Assembly: GCA_028706105.1 (NCBI GenBank)
Contig: JAQWCF010000008.1
Span: 1-35,000, forward strand
Source: Candidatus Margulisiibacteriota bacterium
GTDB lineage: Bacteria; Margulisbacteria; Riflemargulisbacteria; GWF2-35-9; DYQY01
DNA length: 35,000 nucleotides
Reading direction: 5' to 3'
The translations under genes and the position numbers were made by a program. A model generated the notes under the pieces. That model was given only the letters and a program-made list of their open reading frames with translations, had not been told where the DNA came from and did not search any database. Position 1 is the first letter of the stretch; each line of letters begins with the position of its first letter. Of this stretch, positions 1-8,178 are shown one piece after another.

Positions 1-119
1 AAAGTCGCTACTATGAAAATAATAATTTCTTTGATGGTGAAATATTCATAAGTAATTTAGGTAATAATAATGTCTGCAATTGCTGGTGTTATTTTTACTA
101 CTTTTTATTTCTCTTATTA
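1..119. other. Unassigned left edge, no gene recognised
   Basis: AT-rich stretch downstream of the CDF transporter gene. Frames on both strands are short; the longest plus-strand reading (third frame, running to about base 149) is Asn/Phe/Tyr/Leu-rich and does not read like a protein end. I see no hairpin followed by a T-run that would end the transporter transcript. Confidence 0.4.
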
Positions 120-986
120 TTAATTAGGTTCAATATGAATTAGAATGCTAATTAATTCAGGGATTTCTTGCTTTAGTTTATCTTTAAGTGCATGAGAGAT
201 GGCATGGCCTTTTCTGATTGTTAGGTTTGCGTCCAAAGTGGCATGCATGTCCACTAAATAGTTCATCCCAGATTTGCGAATAAGACATTTTTCAATAGCA
301 ATAATGCCATCAACATTTGAAGCTACTTTTTTAATAGAAATTATTAAATCGTCATATAAATGTTCATCCATAATTTCTGCTAGTGCTGTTTTTAGAAGCA
401 GAAAACAATTGTAGAAGATAAACGCTGCTGCAAAAAGAGCTGCCCAATCGTCTGCATACTCAAATCCTTTTCCAAATAGTAGAGCAACAGAAATCCCAAT
501 AAATGCAGCTATAGAGGTAATCGCATCGCTTCTGTGATGCCAGGCGTCAGCTTTTAATGCAGAGCTGTTGATTTTTTTACTTTTAAGTAATACGAATCTA
601 TAGCAACCTTCTTTCCAAAGGATTATAGCCCCAAGCACATAGAGAGTCCAGGCTTCTGGTGAGGCATGCGGTTGCTGTAAGTTTTGAATGCTTTGATAGG
701 TAATGATGGAGGCTGATACAGCTAGAAAGGCAACTATTAAGAAAGTAATAAGTGATTCTGCTTTTCCGTAGCCATAAGGATAATTTCTGTCAGCAGGCTT
801 GCTTGAGTATTTAATGCCGAACAGTACAAAAATAGATGAGAAAATATCCGAAGTAGATTCAATCGCGTCAGCTTTTATTGCGTAGGAATTACCAAAAAAA
901 CCAGCGAACCACTTGATAATAGCTAAGCAGGTATTTCCTAGGATACTAAAATAGGCTGTTTTGATAGCTGTTTGCTCTTTGGACAT
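120..986 (-). CDS. Cation diffusion facilitator (CDF) family metal efflux transporter
   Basis: A 288-residue membrane protein that should export a divalent cation (Zn, Fe, Mn or similar) from the cytoplasm in exchange for protons. The CDF plan is visible: hydrophobic helices from about residue 10 to 195, then a soluble C-terminal domain (about 200-288) of the metallochaperone-like fold with paired histidines. The transport-site pairs are E43/D47 in helix 2 (ADAIESTSD) and H150/D154 in helix 5 (DAWHHRSD). Glu replaces the more usual His or Asp in helix 2, so the metal cannot be predicted. No Shine-Dalgarno precedes the ATG; a TACAAT box with an upstream TG lies 7 bases before it, suggesting a leaderless mRNA. 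The gene is divergent from the small protein at 1117. Family certain, substrate unknown. Confidence 0.93.
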   Translation of the reverse strand: MSKEQTAIKTAYFSILGNTCLAIIKWFAGFFGNSYAIKADAIESTSDIFSSIFVLFGIKYSSKPADRNYPYGYGKAESLITFLIVAFLAVSASIITYQSIQNLQQPHASPEAWTLYVLGAIILWKEGCYRFVLLKSKKINSSALKADAWHHRSDAITSIAAFIGISVALLFGKGFEYADDWAALFAAAFIFYNCFLLLKTALAEIMDEHLYDDLIISIKKVASNVDGIIAIEKCLIRKSGMNYLVDMHATLDANLTIRKGHAISHALKDKLKQEIPELISILIHIEPN

Positions 987-993
987 CTATAAG

Positions 994-999
994 ATTGTA
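994..999 (-). promoter_or_regulatory. Extended -10 box directly before the CDF gene (leaderless candidate)
   Basis: On the minus strand TGTTACAAT ends 7 bases before the ATG at 986. The TG one base upstream makes it an extended -10. Transcription would start at or beside the A of the start codon. Confidence 0.5.
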
Positions 1000-1116
1000 A
1001 CATACATGGCAATAGAATTTTATGGGCTGGAGATTAATTTTAATTAAATGTTTATGCAAGAAAACTAAGGGATATTACGTTATATTAATATAAGCTTCGC
1101 AAAAGGGGGATTTGTT

Positions 1117-1473
1117 ATGGTGGAAATACAAGGGATTCAAAATATAAACTCAAGTGAGGTTTCTTCTGATTTAGGGGTTTTGAAAACCGAATCTTTGAGT
1201 ACCAAAAAAGATGATCAGTTAAAAATTAAGTCCATGGAGGAAACTTCTACAGAAGAAGAAGTTGTAGCGGTTGATTTAAGCGTCTCTGTTAATTTAAAAA
1301 GTATAGAAGGCAATGACTCCTTACCAGACTTAATGAAGGTGGAATCAAATAAAAATTTCGTTTCTAAAGCAGAGTTTATGGCGGCTAAGAATAAAGTCCA
1401 GGCAACTGAGGCAAATACGGCATCAGCTGGGTCTGATGCAAATCGACCATCTTTTAGTACAGCTTCAGAGTAA
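1117..1473 (+). CDS. Small acidic protein of unknown function
   Basis: 118 residues, rich in Ser, Glu, Lys and Val, with no signal peptide, membrane segment or cysteine. I recognise no domain; the composition suggests a largely disordered protein. A strong ribosome site (AAAAGGGGGA, 8 bases before the ATG) and a clean stop argue that it is translated. It is monocistronic, divergent from the CDF transporter and convergent with the sodium symporter, whose stop lies 21 bases away. A short C-terminal region (about 85-100, KAEFMAAKNKV) could be helical. It could be a lineage-specific structural or regulatory partner; nothing in the neighbourhood assigns a job. Confidence 0.65.
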   Translation: MVEIQGIQNINSSEVSSDLGVLKTESLSTKKDDQLKIKSMEETSTEEEVVAVDLSVSVNLKSIEGNDSLPDLMKVESNKNFVSKAEFMAAKNKVQATEANTASAGSDANRPSFSTASE

Positions 1474-1494
1474 AAATAGTTTCTTTAGAATATT

Positions 1495-2943
1495 TTATTT
1501 AAACGCTATTTCTATAGTTTCTTTCGGCAATGGTTTGGTAAGAAGACTAACTATTGGTATTACGAAAAACGGAACAATCATTGCGATGCTGGCAGACAAT
1601 GGTGACTGTGATGCTGGAAGAGCGTAAAAGAGAATGATTGCAGTTAGAAAACCACTAATCATTCCTGCCCAGCTGGCTAATTTGGTTGTTTTTTTCCAAA
1701 ACAATCCATAGACATAGGGAGCCATAAAGGAACCAGCAACAACACCCCAAGATAAAGACATTAAGGTAACAATAACGCTAAACTGGAACCTAGCAATAAC
1801 CCAAGAGCATATGATAAAAATTCCACTCAAAACTCTCATCAGAATAAGTAGTTGTTTTTGAGACGCTTTTTTGTTGATGGTTCCATTGTAAAAGTCCATA
1901 ACAAGAGCAGACGCAGAGACAAGAACAAGAGAGGATAAAGTAGACATTGAGGCCGAGATAATTAGTATTAAAATCACTGCCATAAAATATGGTGGTAAAT
2001 ATTGATTAAGCATAGTTGGGATAAATAAATCAAATACTGGTTGACCTTCCACTATTGGTACCGAGGTAAAAAAGACATGCGTCATAGAACCAATGAAATA
2101 AGCAGCAAAGACTATAACTGTTGCAAAGACAGTGGTAATGATGGCTGCTTTGTTGATAAGGGACTCATCTTTTATTGCATAAAACTTTTGAATCATTTGT
2201 GGTAGTCCCCATGTTCCAAAAGAGGTCATGAAAACTAGTGAGGCAAGCGTAAGCCAACCTGCTTGTTTTCCTACAGGAATGTGAGCGCTGTAATTGGTGA
2301 TAATTGTACTAATAGAGGGCATTAGTCCTCCAGCGTGATTGCTAAGAGTTATTACCATTAGGATGGAGCCAAAGAACATAATGACGCCCATTACAAGATC
2401 ATTAATGGCTATAGCAAAATAGCCTCCTAGTACTAAATATACTCCGGTTAAGAGAATCATTGAAAATAGGGCAAGATCATAAGGAATATTGAAGCTTATT
2501 TCAAAAAGATGGCCCAAACCTTTAAAGACGGAGGCAGAATAGGGAAGTAAGAAAATGAAAATAATGAGCGATGAGAAAATTTTTAAGGCAGGGCTTAAGT
2601 ATCTTTGATTAAAGAACTCTGGCATAGTTAGTGCGTTGAGGTTGTTAGTCATTCTTCTGGTTCTTTTTCCTAAAACTTTCCAGGAAAGATAGCAGCCAAT
2701 AACAACGTTTCCAAGTGCAATCCATAAAACATTGATGCCAAAACCCCATCCGAGTTTTCCAGCGAAACCAATGAACAATACGGCAGAGAAATAAGTAGTT
2801 CCATAAGCGATTCCAGAGAGCCAAGCCCCAATTGTTCTGGAGCCTAAGAAGAAATCGTTAACAGAAGATATTTTTTTCATGCTCCAGATGCCTATTGAGA
2901 TAATTACCAAAACAAAAATAGTTAAGAAAATTGCATTAATCAT
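1495..2943 (-). CDS. Sodium:solute symporter (SSS family)
   Basis: A 482-residue inner-membrane transporter with about 13 hydrophobic segments, the usual size for the LeuT-fold sodium/solute symporters (PutP, PanF and relatives). Family features include the N-terminal FFLGSRTIG segment followed by AYGTTYFSAV, the GGYFAIAINDLVMGVIM segment near residue 175, and the SASMSTLSSLVLVSASALV segment after residue 330, which corresponds to the sodium-site helix. The solute could be an amino acid, pantothenate or another organic acid and cannot be told by eye. The start is supported by GAAAGGA 12-13 bases upstream. The gene stands alone, between the convergent small protein and the RRM gene. Family certain, specificity unknown. 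Confidence 0.92.
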   Translation of the reverse strand: MINAIFLTIFVLVIISIGIWSMKKISSVNDFFLGSRTIGAWLSGIAYGTTYFSAVLFIGFAGKLGWGFGINVLWIALGNVVIGCYLSWKVLGKRTRRMTNNLNALTMPEFFNQRYLSPALKIFSSLIIFIFLLPYSASVFKGLGHLFEISFNIPYDLALFSMILLTGVYLVLGGYFAIAINDLVMGVIMFFGSILMVITLSNHAGGLMPSISTIITNYSAHIPVGKQAGWLTLASLVFMTSFGTWGLPQMIQKFYAIKDESLINKAAIITTVFATVIVFAAYFIGSMTHVFFTSVPIVEGQPVFDLFIPTMLNQYLPPYFMAVILILIISASMSTLSSLVLVSASALVMDFYNGTINKKASQKQLLILMRVLSGIFIICSWVIARFQFSVIVTLMSLSWGVVAGSFMAPYVYGLFWKKTTKLASWAGMISGFLTAIILFYALPASQSPLSASIAMIVPFFVIPIVSLLTKPLPKETIEIAFK

Positions 2944-3027
2944 AATTTAAGTTATCCTTTCAAGCGTTAATAAATAAAATGTATCATTTATTTTATAGAA
3001 CTGTCGAGAGTCAAAAAATAATAGTAT

Positions 3028-3057
3028 AAAAAAAGCCCCACGATAGTGAGGCTTTTT
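3028..3057 (-). terminator. Rho-independent terminator after RRM gene 1
   Basis: Read on the minus strand: GCCTCAC, a 4-6 base loop, GTGGGGC (one G-U pair), then a run of seven T. It lies about 30 bases after the RRM stop codon, and the A-run on the other side could make it work in both directions. Confidence 0.85.
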
Positions 3058-3084
3058 TGTTTAATCAAATAAGTTAAATGTTTT

Positions 3085-3327
3085 TTATTTAGGGCGAGCT
3101 GCGTTAACTGTAATTGCTCTTCCATTTAAATCTTTACCATTTAATGCTGTGATAGCTGCTGTCGCTTCTGCTGTGTCATCCATCGTTACGAAACCGAAAC
3201 CTTTGGAACGATCTGTGTCTCTATCTTTAACGATTTTAACTTTGCTTACTTCTCCGAATTCTGAGAACATTTCTTGTAAATCGTTTTCTCTTACTTCATA
3301 TTTTAAATTTCCTACGTATATATCCAT
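3085..3327 (-). CDS. Single-RRM RNA-binding protein 1
   Basis: 80 residues forming one complete RNA-recognition motif, as in the cyanobacterial Rbp family. RNP2 is IYVGNL (residues 3-8) and RNP1 is KGFGFVTM (42-49), keeping the aromatic residues that stack on RNA bases. The chain ends almost at the domain border (NAARPK), without the glycine-rich tail of many cyanobacterial members. It probably acts as a single-stranded RNA chaperone in the cytoplasm; in cyanobacteria such proteins are often cold-induced, which is only an analogy here. The start has AAGGAG 5 bases upstream. A good promoter lies far upstream, giving a leader of about 130 bases, and a terminator follows, so the gene is transcribed alone. 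A second copy lies at 8179-8454. Confidence 0.95.
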   Translation of the reverse strand: MDIYVGNLKYEVRENDLQEMFSEFGEVSKVKIVKDRDTDRSKGFGFVTMDDTAEATAAITALNGKDLNGRAITVNAARPK

Positions 3328-3466
3328 TTTTTCTCCTTTTCCTTTTGATATCGATTAGTTTTGGGAATTGTTTGTGTGTTTTTGATGCTTAACTTAACCA
3401 TTTACTCCAAACCTAAATTTATAAGTGCAATCAAGACAAAACTTGCTCATACTTATATCTTTTTAA

Positions 3467-3495
3467 ATTATATACTGATATTTTTTAGGATGCAA
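3467..3495 (-). promoter_or_regulatory. Promoter of RRM gene 1 with a long 5' leader
   Basis: On the minus strand TTGCAT (3495-3490), a 17-base spacer and TATAAT (3472-3467). The start would be near 3460, leaving an untranslated leader of about 133 bases before the ATG at 3327. Such length is common for cold-shock-type genes controlled through their leader. Confidence 0.65.
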
Positions 3496-3593
3496 TATTC
3501 TATTCAAAAAATACATTAAAGATAGTAATAGAATTTCTTGAAATAGTTGAATTAGTGGATTAAACTCCATTGCTGGAATTTTTAGGAGTTTTC

Positions 3594-4205
3594 ATGAATC
3601 AATTTAGGAAGAAATTAACCAAGATAAAAAACTTGTTAAACAACGCAGAAAAGGCAAGTTTAAAGTTTAAAAAAACATACAAGCTAGATTGTTTTGCTGG
3701 CTGCGGGAAATGCTGCTCGAATGATAGCGTAGAAGCTTCTAGTTTAGAGTTTTTGCCCTTAGCAGAAGATATTTGGAAGAATGGCGGTGCGCTTGAATTG
3801 CTAGAGAAATTAAAGGATATTGATAGTTTAAGTCCTTGTGTCTTTTACGTTCATGACGGGATTGATTCAACCAAAGGGTTTTGTTCAGCATATAAAATGC
3901 GTGGTCTAATATGTAGATTGTTTGGATTTTCTTTGCGCAAGAACAAGGCTGGTGGTCAGGATGTACTTACGTGTAAAGCAATTAAAGAAAAATATAATTT
4001 GGCTAATGTTTTGTTTGAAGATACAGAACAAGAATATTTGATGTCAGCATATTATCTTCAATTGGCCGACATCGATTACAGTCGTGCCTTTAAAAGGTTT
4101 CCAATTAATCAAGCAATCATGGAAGCAATGCTTGAGTACGGATTATTGAATTCTTTTCACAAGCCAAGAGGGACAAAGCAAACACCTAGCATAAAGGCGA
4201 GTTAG
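3594..4205 (+). CDS. YkgJ-family cysteine-cluster protein
   Basis: 203 residues. The C33-x3-C37-x2-C40-C41 motif (CFAGCGKCC) followed by further cysteines (SPCVFYV, GFCSAYKMRGLICRLFGF, LTCKAI) is the mark of the YkgJ / UPF0153 cysteine-cluster family, predicted to bind iron or zinc. The biochemical role of the family is not established. I chose the ATG at 3594 because AGGAG lies 5 bases upstream; the longer reading starts at a TTG at 3570 without a ribosome site. It is soluble and monocistronic, convergent with the UPF0316 gene. The last residues (about 190-203) are basic and polar and probably disordered. Confidence 0.85.
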   Translation: MNQFRKKLTKIKNLLNNAEKASLKFKKTYKLDCFAGCGKCCSNDSVEASSLEFLPLAEDIWKNGGALELLEKLKDIDSLSPCVFYVHDGIDSTKGFCSAYKMRGLICRLFGFSLRKNKAGGQDVLTCKAIKEKYNLANVLFEDTEQEYLMSAYYLQLADIDYSRAFKRFPINQAIMEAMLEYGLLNSFHKPRGTKQTPSIKAS

Positions 4206-4243
4206 TTTTTAATAAATAACACTAGGATAACAACAGTCTGAGA

Positions 4244-4825
4244 TTATTTAAATAATTTTCTTTTGTTTAATAAGGCAATGTAGCTTTCGGATAATGAATC
4301 CCTTCTATGTGGAAAGAACCCCTTGTTAACAGTATGAACGCCTTCTATAGTGTAAAAAGCCTTTGGGTTTATGTCTTGGATAATTTTGATTACTCTTTTT
4401 TCATGAACTTTGTTGATTACAGTAAAGATAATACTAACTTCTTGGTCTATGCCTTGACCTTGAACCTCGGTTATTCCAACCTGGCAATCTTTTAAAGCAG
4501 CAATGAGTTCTTTTACTTTTTTTGTAGCAATTATTCTAATTAGTACAATATTTTCTGCAAACTTTTCAACTAAGAGTACTCCCATAAAGTTGCCAACTGC
4601 GAAACCACCAGCATAAGCAAAGTAGTACACTACATTGGTGAGATTTTGAATGACTTGGCTAATAACAACAAGCCAAAGTAACGCTTCGAAAAACCCGAGC
4701 AAAGCAGTGATAGCCTTTTGTCCTCTAGAAATATAAATTATTCGGATAGTTCCAATGGTAACATCGATTATTCTTGAACAGAATATTAAAAAAGCGATGA
4801 TTACAATATCCCAAGGTATCTGCAT
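4244..4825 (-). CDS. UPF0316 / DUF2179-type membrane protein
   Basis: 193 residues. Three hydrophobic segments (about 7-25, 38-60, 63-86) are followed by a soluble domain whose text (VGITEVQGQGIDQEVSIIF, then VIKIIQDINPKAFYTIEGV) matches the DUF2179 fold, also found at the C-terminus of YitT proteins. This arrangement is the UPF0316 family (YebE of Bacillus). Function is not established; the DUF2179 part is thought to be ligand-binding. The start has GAAGGGA about 12 bases upstream and a TATACT box near 4860, so it has a normal short leader. Convergent with the YkgJ-type gene and divergent from rlmN. Confidence 0.85.
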   Translation of the reverse strand: MQIPWDIVIIAFLIFCSRIIDVTIGTIRIIYISRGQKAITALLGFFEALLWLVVISQVIQNLTNVVYYFAYAGGFAVGNFMGVLLVEKFAENIVLIRIIATKKVKELIAALKDCQVGITEVQGQGIDQEVSIIFTVINKVHEKRVIKIIQDINPKAFYTIEGVHTVNKGFFPHRRDSLSESYIALLNKRKLFK

Positions 4826-4916
4826 GTAGTGGTTTTCCCTTCTAGTGTTTATTAAAGTATAGCACGTTGAGTAGCTCGTTTGCGTATTTGTTTAGATGTT
4901 TAAGGGGCTAATGAGC

Positions 4917-4922
4917 TATAAT
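4917..4922 (+). promoter_or_regulatory. -10 box directly before rlmN (leaderless candidate)
   Basis: A perfect TATAAT lies 6 bases before the ATG at 4929, and there is no Shine-Dalgarno. Transcription would start on the start codon. The upstream ATG at 4896 is then before the promoter and cannot be the start. Confidence 0.55.
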
Positions 4923-4928
4923 AGTTAT

Positions 4929-5927
4929 ATGATAAATATATTAGACTTTGGATTGAAAGAACTTCAGAAAGAGTTCACCAAAAACGAGTTTCTGGGCTAT
5001 AAAGCTAAGCAAGTGTTTGAGTGGATTTATAAGAAAGCTGTCTTTGACTTTGTGAAAATGACTTCTATTTCTTTTGCTGATGCTAAGAAGCTACAAGAAG
5101 TATTTGAGCCAATACTTTTGGACTATAAGAAGAAGACAGGAATTTCTACCGTCAAATTTTTAATTAATACGCATGATGGGTTTGTTATAGAATGCGTTGT
5201 TATCCCTAGCAACAAAGGGAATACCTTATGTGTTTCAACACAAATTGGTTGTGCGCTTAAGTGTGATTTTTGTGAGACAGGCAAGGGTGGGTTTAAGCGA
5301 GACTTAACTTCGGCAGAGATAATTTTGCAGTATTTAGTGGCGCGTCAGGAAGGATATGATGTTGAACGAGTTGTTTATATGGGAATGGGCGAACCATTAC
5401 TTAATTTGGACAATGTTTTAAAAGCTACCAATATCCTTAATGATGAAAATGGTGCGAATATTGGAATGCGAAGATTTACATTATCCACAGCGGGCATTAT
5501 TCCAGGAATAAAAAAGATGATAGAAAAGGGCGTTAAATTGAATTTGGCAGTATCTTTACATGCAGCGAACAATGCTTTAAGAACTAAGTTGATGCCAATT
5601 AGTGAGAAATACAAATTAAGAGAGCTTCTTGCTGTACTTGTGGAATATCGTGAGGCAACTAGCCGTCGAATAACTTTGGAGTATGTGTTACTGCAAGGTG
5701 TTAACGATACCGACATGGATATTGAGCAATTGGTAAGCTTAGTTAAAGGAACAGATTTTCATATCAACCTGATTCCTTACAATCCGACCTCTTCTGGATA
5801 TAAAGTTTCCAATAATATGGACAGGTTTTTAGAAAAGCTAGAAAAAGCGAAAGTTAATGTAACTAAGCGAAGAAGTGAAGGGGGCGACATCAATGCAGCT
5901 TGTGGGATGTTGTCTGGCAAAAAGTGA
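4929..5927 (+). CDS. rlmN: RlmN, dual-specificity rRNA (A2503)/tRNA (A37) C2-methyltransferase
   Basis: 332 residues. A radical-SAM enzyme that methylates C2 of A2503 in 23S rRNA and, in several bacteria, A37 of some tRNAs, tuning translational accuracy. The radical-SAM cysteines are C108, C112 and C115 (CALKCDFC). The two mechanism cysteines, by comparison with E. coli RlmN, are C101 (NTLCVS) and C325 (NAACG). MGMGEPLLN and HINLIPYNP are further family signatures. The start at 4929 (MINILDFGL) agrees with family length and with the TATAAT box placed 6 bases upstream. The stop overlaps the GTG of the HAD gene (GTGA), so the two are translationally coupled. Identification is firm; the Cfr resistance paralogue is less likely given the typical RlmN text and housekeeping context. 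Confidence 0.96.
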   Translation: MINILDFGLKELQKEFTKNEFLGYKAKQVFEWIYKKAVFDFVKMTSISFADAKKLQEVFEPILLDYKKKTGISTVKFLINTHDGFVIECVVIPSNKGNTLCVSTQIGCALKCDFCETGKGGFKRDLTSAEIILQYLVARQEGYDVERVVYMGMGEPLLNLDNVLKATNILNDENGANIGMRRFTLSTAGIIPGIKKMIEKGVKLNLAVSLHAANNALRTKLMPISEKYKLRELLAVLVEYREATSRRITLEYVLLQGVNDTDMDIEQLVSLVKGTDFHINLIPYNPTSSGYKVSNNMDRFLEKLEKAKVNVTKRRSEGGDINAACGMLSGKK

Positions 5928-6556
5928 TTGATGGCTTAAATGTTGCTTTTTTTGATATAGATGGAACGCTTCATCATGGCGACACTATTTGGGAAACTAT
6001 TCATAAGAAAAATGGCACTTGGGAAAGCCATGGCAGAGTTTATCTAGAAAAGTATCTTAATAAACAAATCAATTTTAAAGAGTTTGCTTGTTTGGATGTA
6101 GCAGCTTGGAAAGGTTTGTCAGAAGCTGTAGTGCTAGAGGCTGTCGCTGAGTTTAAAGTTGTTCCAGAAGCAGAGAGGCTATTAAACAAATTAAGGGTAA
6201 CCGGTGTAGACGTTTATCTTGTAACCAACAGTTTGTCGCATGTTGCCAGAGATATTGTTGCTAGGCTTGGATTGACTGGGCATATTTCCAACGATTTGAT
6301 TGTTCACGACGGAAGATTAACTGGTGAAATTCTGATAAACATTAACTACTATGATAAGGGCGATGTTGTAAGGAAAATATTAGCTGAAATGAATAATCCA
6401 GTTTCGTTGGCTATTGGTGATGGTGGTAATGATTTGGCAATGTTAAAAGAAGTTACTTATCCAATATTGTATAATCCAAAAGAGAGAAGTTTTCCTGACT
6501 ATAAAGGGTTTGTGGCTAGAGATTGGGGCGAGGTGTTGGAGTATTTTGAAAAGTAA
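5924..6556 (+). CDS. HAD-superfamily phosphatase (SerB-like, HAD-IB type)
   Basis: 210 residues from a GTG that overlaps the rlmN stop by four bases. All HAD motifs are present: I FFDIDGTL (nucleophile D11, acid D13), II VTNS, III the lysine of YYDKGD, IV GDGGNDLAML. The cap is a helical insert between motifs I and II, as in phosphoserine phosphatase and its HAD-IB relatives. It should hydrolyse a small phosphate ester in the cytoplasm; the substrate cannot be told. A TTG at 5900 is in frame and gives 8 more residues (MWDVVWQK), but GTGA coupling is the simpler choice. No clear ribosome site is seen before either start. The operon ends here, followed by a REP-like element. Confidence 0.88.
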   Translation: MIDGLNVAFFDIDGTLHHGDTIWETIHKKNGTWESHGRVYLEKYLNKQINFKEFACLDVAAWKGLSEAVVLEAVAEFKVVPEAERLLNKLRVTGVDVYLVTNSLSHVARDIVARLGLTGHISNDLIVHDGRLTGEILININYYDKGDVVRKILAEMNNPVSLAIGDGGNDLAMLKEVTYPILYNPKERSFPDYKGFVARDWGEVLEYFEK

Positions 6557-6628
6557 CCTTAGTCCGCTGATTTGTCAGATAAGGTTATTGAGTAGCAAGA
6601 GTTCAGATTAATCCTTGTCTCTTTAAGA

Positions 6629-6670
6629 CTCCCTAATGGAGGGAGCTGTCACCGAAGGTGACTGAGGGAG
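6629..6670. repeat. REP-like palindromic intergenic element
   Basis: Two adjacent hairpins: CTCCCT / AGGGAG (6629-6645) and GTCACC-GAA-GGTGAC (6648-6662), then GAGGGAG, which could pair with the first arm instead. The pattern of CTCCCT and GTCACC arms is that of REP/RAYT-associated repeats seen in many unrelated genomes. It sits between the convergent HAD and citrate synthase genes and may also end transcription. Confidence 0.7.
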
Positions 6671-6681
6671 CAAACCTTTGC

Positions 6682-8046
6682 TTAACGTTTATCTATTGGA
6701 ATATAGCTCCGTGGTTCTGCAATGCCTTTATAGGCTGGACGAATAATTTTGCCACCGTTGGCCATTTCTTCTATACGGTGTGCAGACCATCCTGCAATAC
6801 GAGCTATCGCAAAAAGTGGAGTGTATAATTCTTCTGGGATACCTAACATTTTATAAACAAAACCTGAAAAGAAGTCTACGTTAGCGCTTACACCTTTGTA
6901 GATTTTTCTTTTTTCTCCAATTATTTCAGGTGCAAGAGTTTCTATTTTTACATGAAGATTAAATTCATCAAGCAGGCCTTTTTCTTCGGCAAGCTTTTTA
7001 GCGTAGTCTCTAAGAATGATTGCTCTTGGGTCTGAAAGTGAATAAACAGCATGTCCAATTCCGTAGATTAATCCAGAATTATCAAAGGCTTCCTTGTTAA
7101 GTAATTTCAAGATATAGCTTTTAACTTCTTCGTCATTTTCCCAATCTTTTATTTCTTTTTTGATTTCATCAAACATATGTACTGCTTTAATGTTGGCTCC
7201 ACCATGACGGGGTCCTTTTAAGGAACCAAGCGCTCCAGCTATAGTTGAGTAGGTGTCTGTGCCACTAGAAGAAAGTAAATGAGTCGCAAACGTAGAGTTG
7301 TTGCCGCCACCATGTTCAGCATGAAGTACTAATGATATATCTAGGAGCTTTGCTTCTAAATCAGTGTATTTGCTATCACTGCGTAACATATACAGAATGT
7401 TTTCTGCAGTAGAAAGCTCAGGTTTGGGATGGTGAATGACTAAACTTTTTCCTTCAAACTGATGGATGTAAGCCCTATAGGAATAAACAGCGAGTAGAGG
7501 GAAGGTGGCAATAAGCTTTATGCATTGCTCTAAAATATTTTTGATGGAAATATTGTCAGGGTCTTTATCGAAAGTATATAAACCTAAAACTGCTCTTGCC
7601 ATAGCATTCATAACGTCGCTACTTGGCATTTTTAAGATACCATCATGAACAAATCTTTTGGATAGTTTTCTAGATTCAACTAGCATGTCTTCAAAGCTTT
7701 TTAATTCTTTTTTGTTTGGCAAATCTCCAAAAAGCAATAAATAGCACGTTTCTTCAAACCCAAAATGTTCGCTTGCAGAAAAGCCGTTCACTAAGTCTTG
7801 TATTTCTATTCCTCTATAAATGAGTTTTCCGTGAGCAGATGAACCGTCTGCATTGTAAGCATGTACTTCGCCTATTTGGGTAAGTCCAGCTAATACGCCT
7901 TTTCCGTTGACGTCACGAAGACCTCTTTTGACATCATATTTAGTATATAGTTCTGATTTTACTAGACTTTTTTTAGTAGCTATTTCGCTCCAATTTGTAA
8001 GGAGCTGTTCTTTTTTTGTTAACTTTTCTTCATTAGTTTTTTCCAT
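6682..8046 (-). CDS. gltA: Citrate synthase (Si-type)
   Basis: 454 residues. Condenses acetyl-CoA and oxaloacetate to citrate in the cytoplasm. The active-site elements of classical citrate synthase are present: LHAEHGGG (about 241-248), H281 in GPRHGGAN, H332 in GIGHAVYS and D391 in NVDFFSG, matching pig H238 region, H274, H320 and D375. The N-terminal extension of about 45 residues before GVLAGLTQIG resembles the longer citrate synthases of anaerobic bacteria. A 2-methylcitrate synthase cannot be excluded by eye, but no prp genes are near. It is monocistronic: no other TCA gene is in the window, so it may mainly feed 2-oxoglutarate and glutamate synthesis. Extended -10 TGTTATAAT and AAGGTAGG precede the start. 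Confidence 0.93.
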   Translation of the reverse strand: MEKTNEEKLTKKEQLLTNWSEIATKKSLVKSELYTKYDVKRGLRDVNGKGVLAGLTQIGEVHAYNADGSSAHGKLIYRGIEIQDLVNGFSASEHFGFEETCYLLLFGDLPNKKELKSFEDMLVESRKLSKRFVHDGILKMPSSDVMNAMARAVLGLYTFDKDPDNISIKNILEQCIKLIATFPLLAVYSYRAYIHQFEGKSLVIHHPKPELSTAENILYMLRSDSKYTDLEAKLLDISLVLHAEHGGGNNSTFATHLLSSSGTDTYSTIAGALGSLKGPRHGGANIKAVHMFDEIKKEIKDWENDEEVKSYILKLLNKEAFDNSGLIYGIGHAVYSLSDPRAIILRDYAKKLAEEKGLLDEFNLHVKIETLAPEIIGEKRKIYKGVSANVDFFSGFVYKMLGIPEELYTPLFAIARIAGWSAHRIEEMANGGKIIRPAYKGIAEPRSYIPIDKR

Positions 8047-8078
8047 TAGGCCTACCTTAATTGTTTATTTGTTAGATT

Positions 8079-8084
8079 ATTATA
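8079..8084 (-). promoter_or_regulatory. Extended -10 promoter of citrate synthase
   Basis: TGTTATAAT on the minus strand, with TATAAT at 8084-8079. The predicted leader is about 26 bases and contains AAGGTAGG (8058-8051), a normal ribosome site, unlike the leaderless genes nearby. Confidence 0.6.
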
Positions 8085-8132
8085 ACATATAGATTTTGTA
8101 AATTAATTCTGTATAAGTTGTTTTATGTGAAA

Positions 8133-8168
8133 AAATCAGAGGGGCAACATCATCACAATGTTGCCCCT
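8133..8168 (-). terminator. Rho-independent terminator after RRM gene 2
   Basis: An 11-base-pair perfect stem, AGGGGCAACAT / ATGTTGCCCCT, with a 7-base loop. On the minus strand it is followed by TGATTTTTT. It lies just after the RRM stop. Confidence 0.9.
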
Positions 8169-8178
8169 CCAAGCTAAA

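Noticed and set aside
1436-1627. Plus-strand reading frame over the end of the small protein and the symporter gene
   Set aside because: It overlaps two better genes, has no ribosome site and reads like the antisense of a membrane protein.
7470-7490. A second CCCTATAGG stretch resembling the sulfur-operon palindrome
   Set aside because: It lies within the citrate synthase coding region, is only half of the palindrome and is not near any start site.
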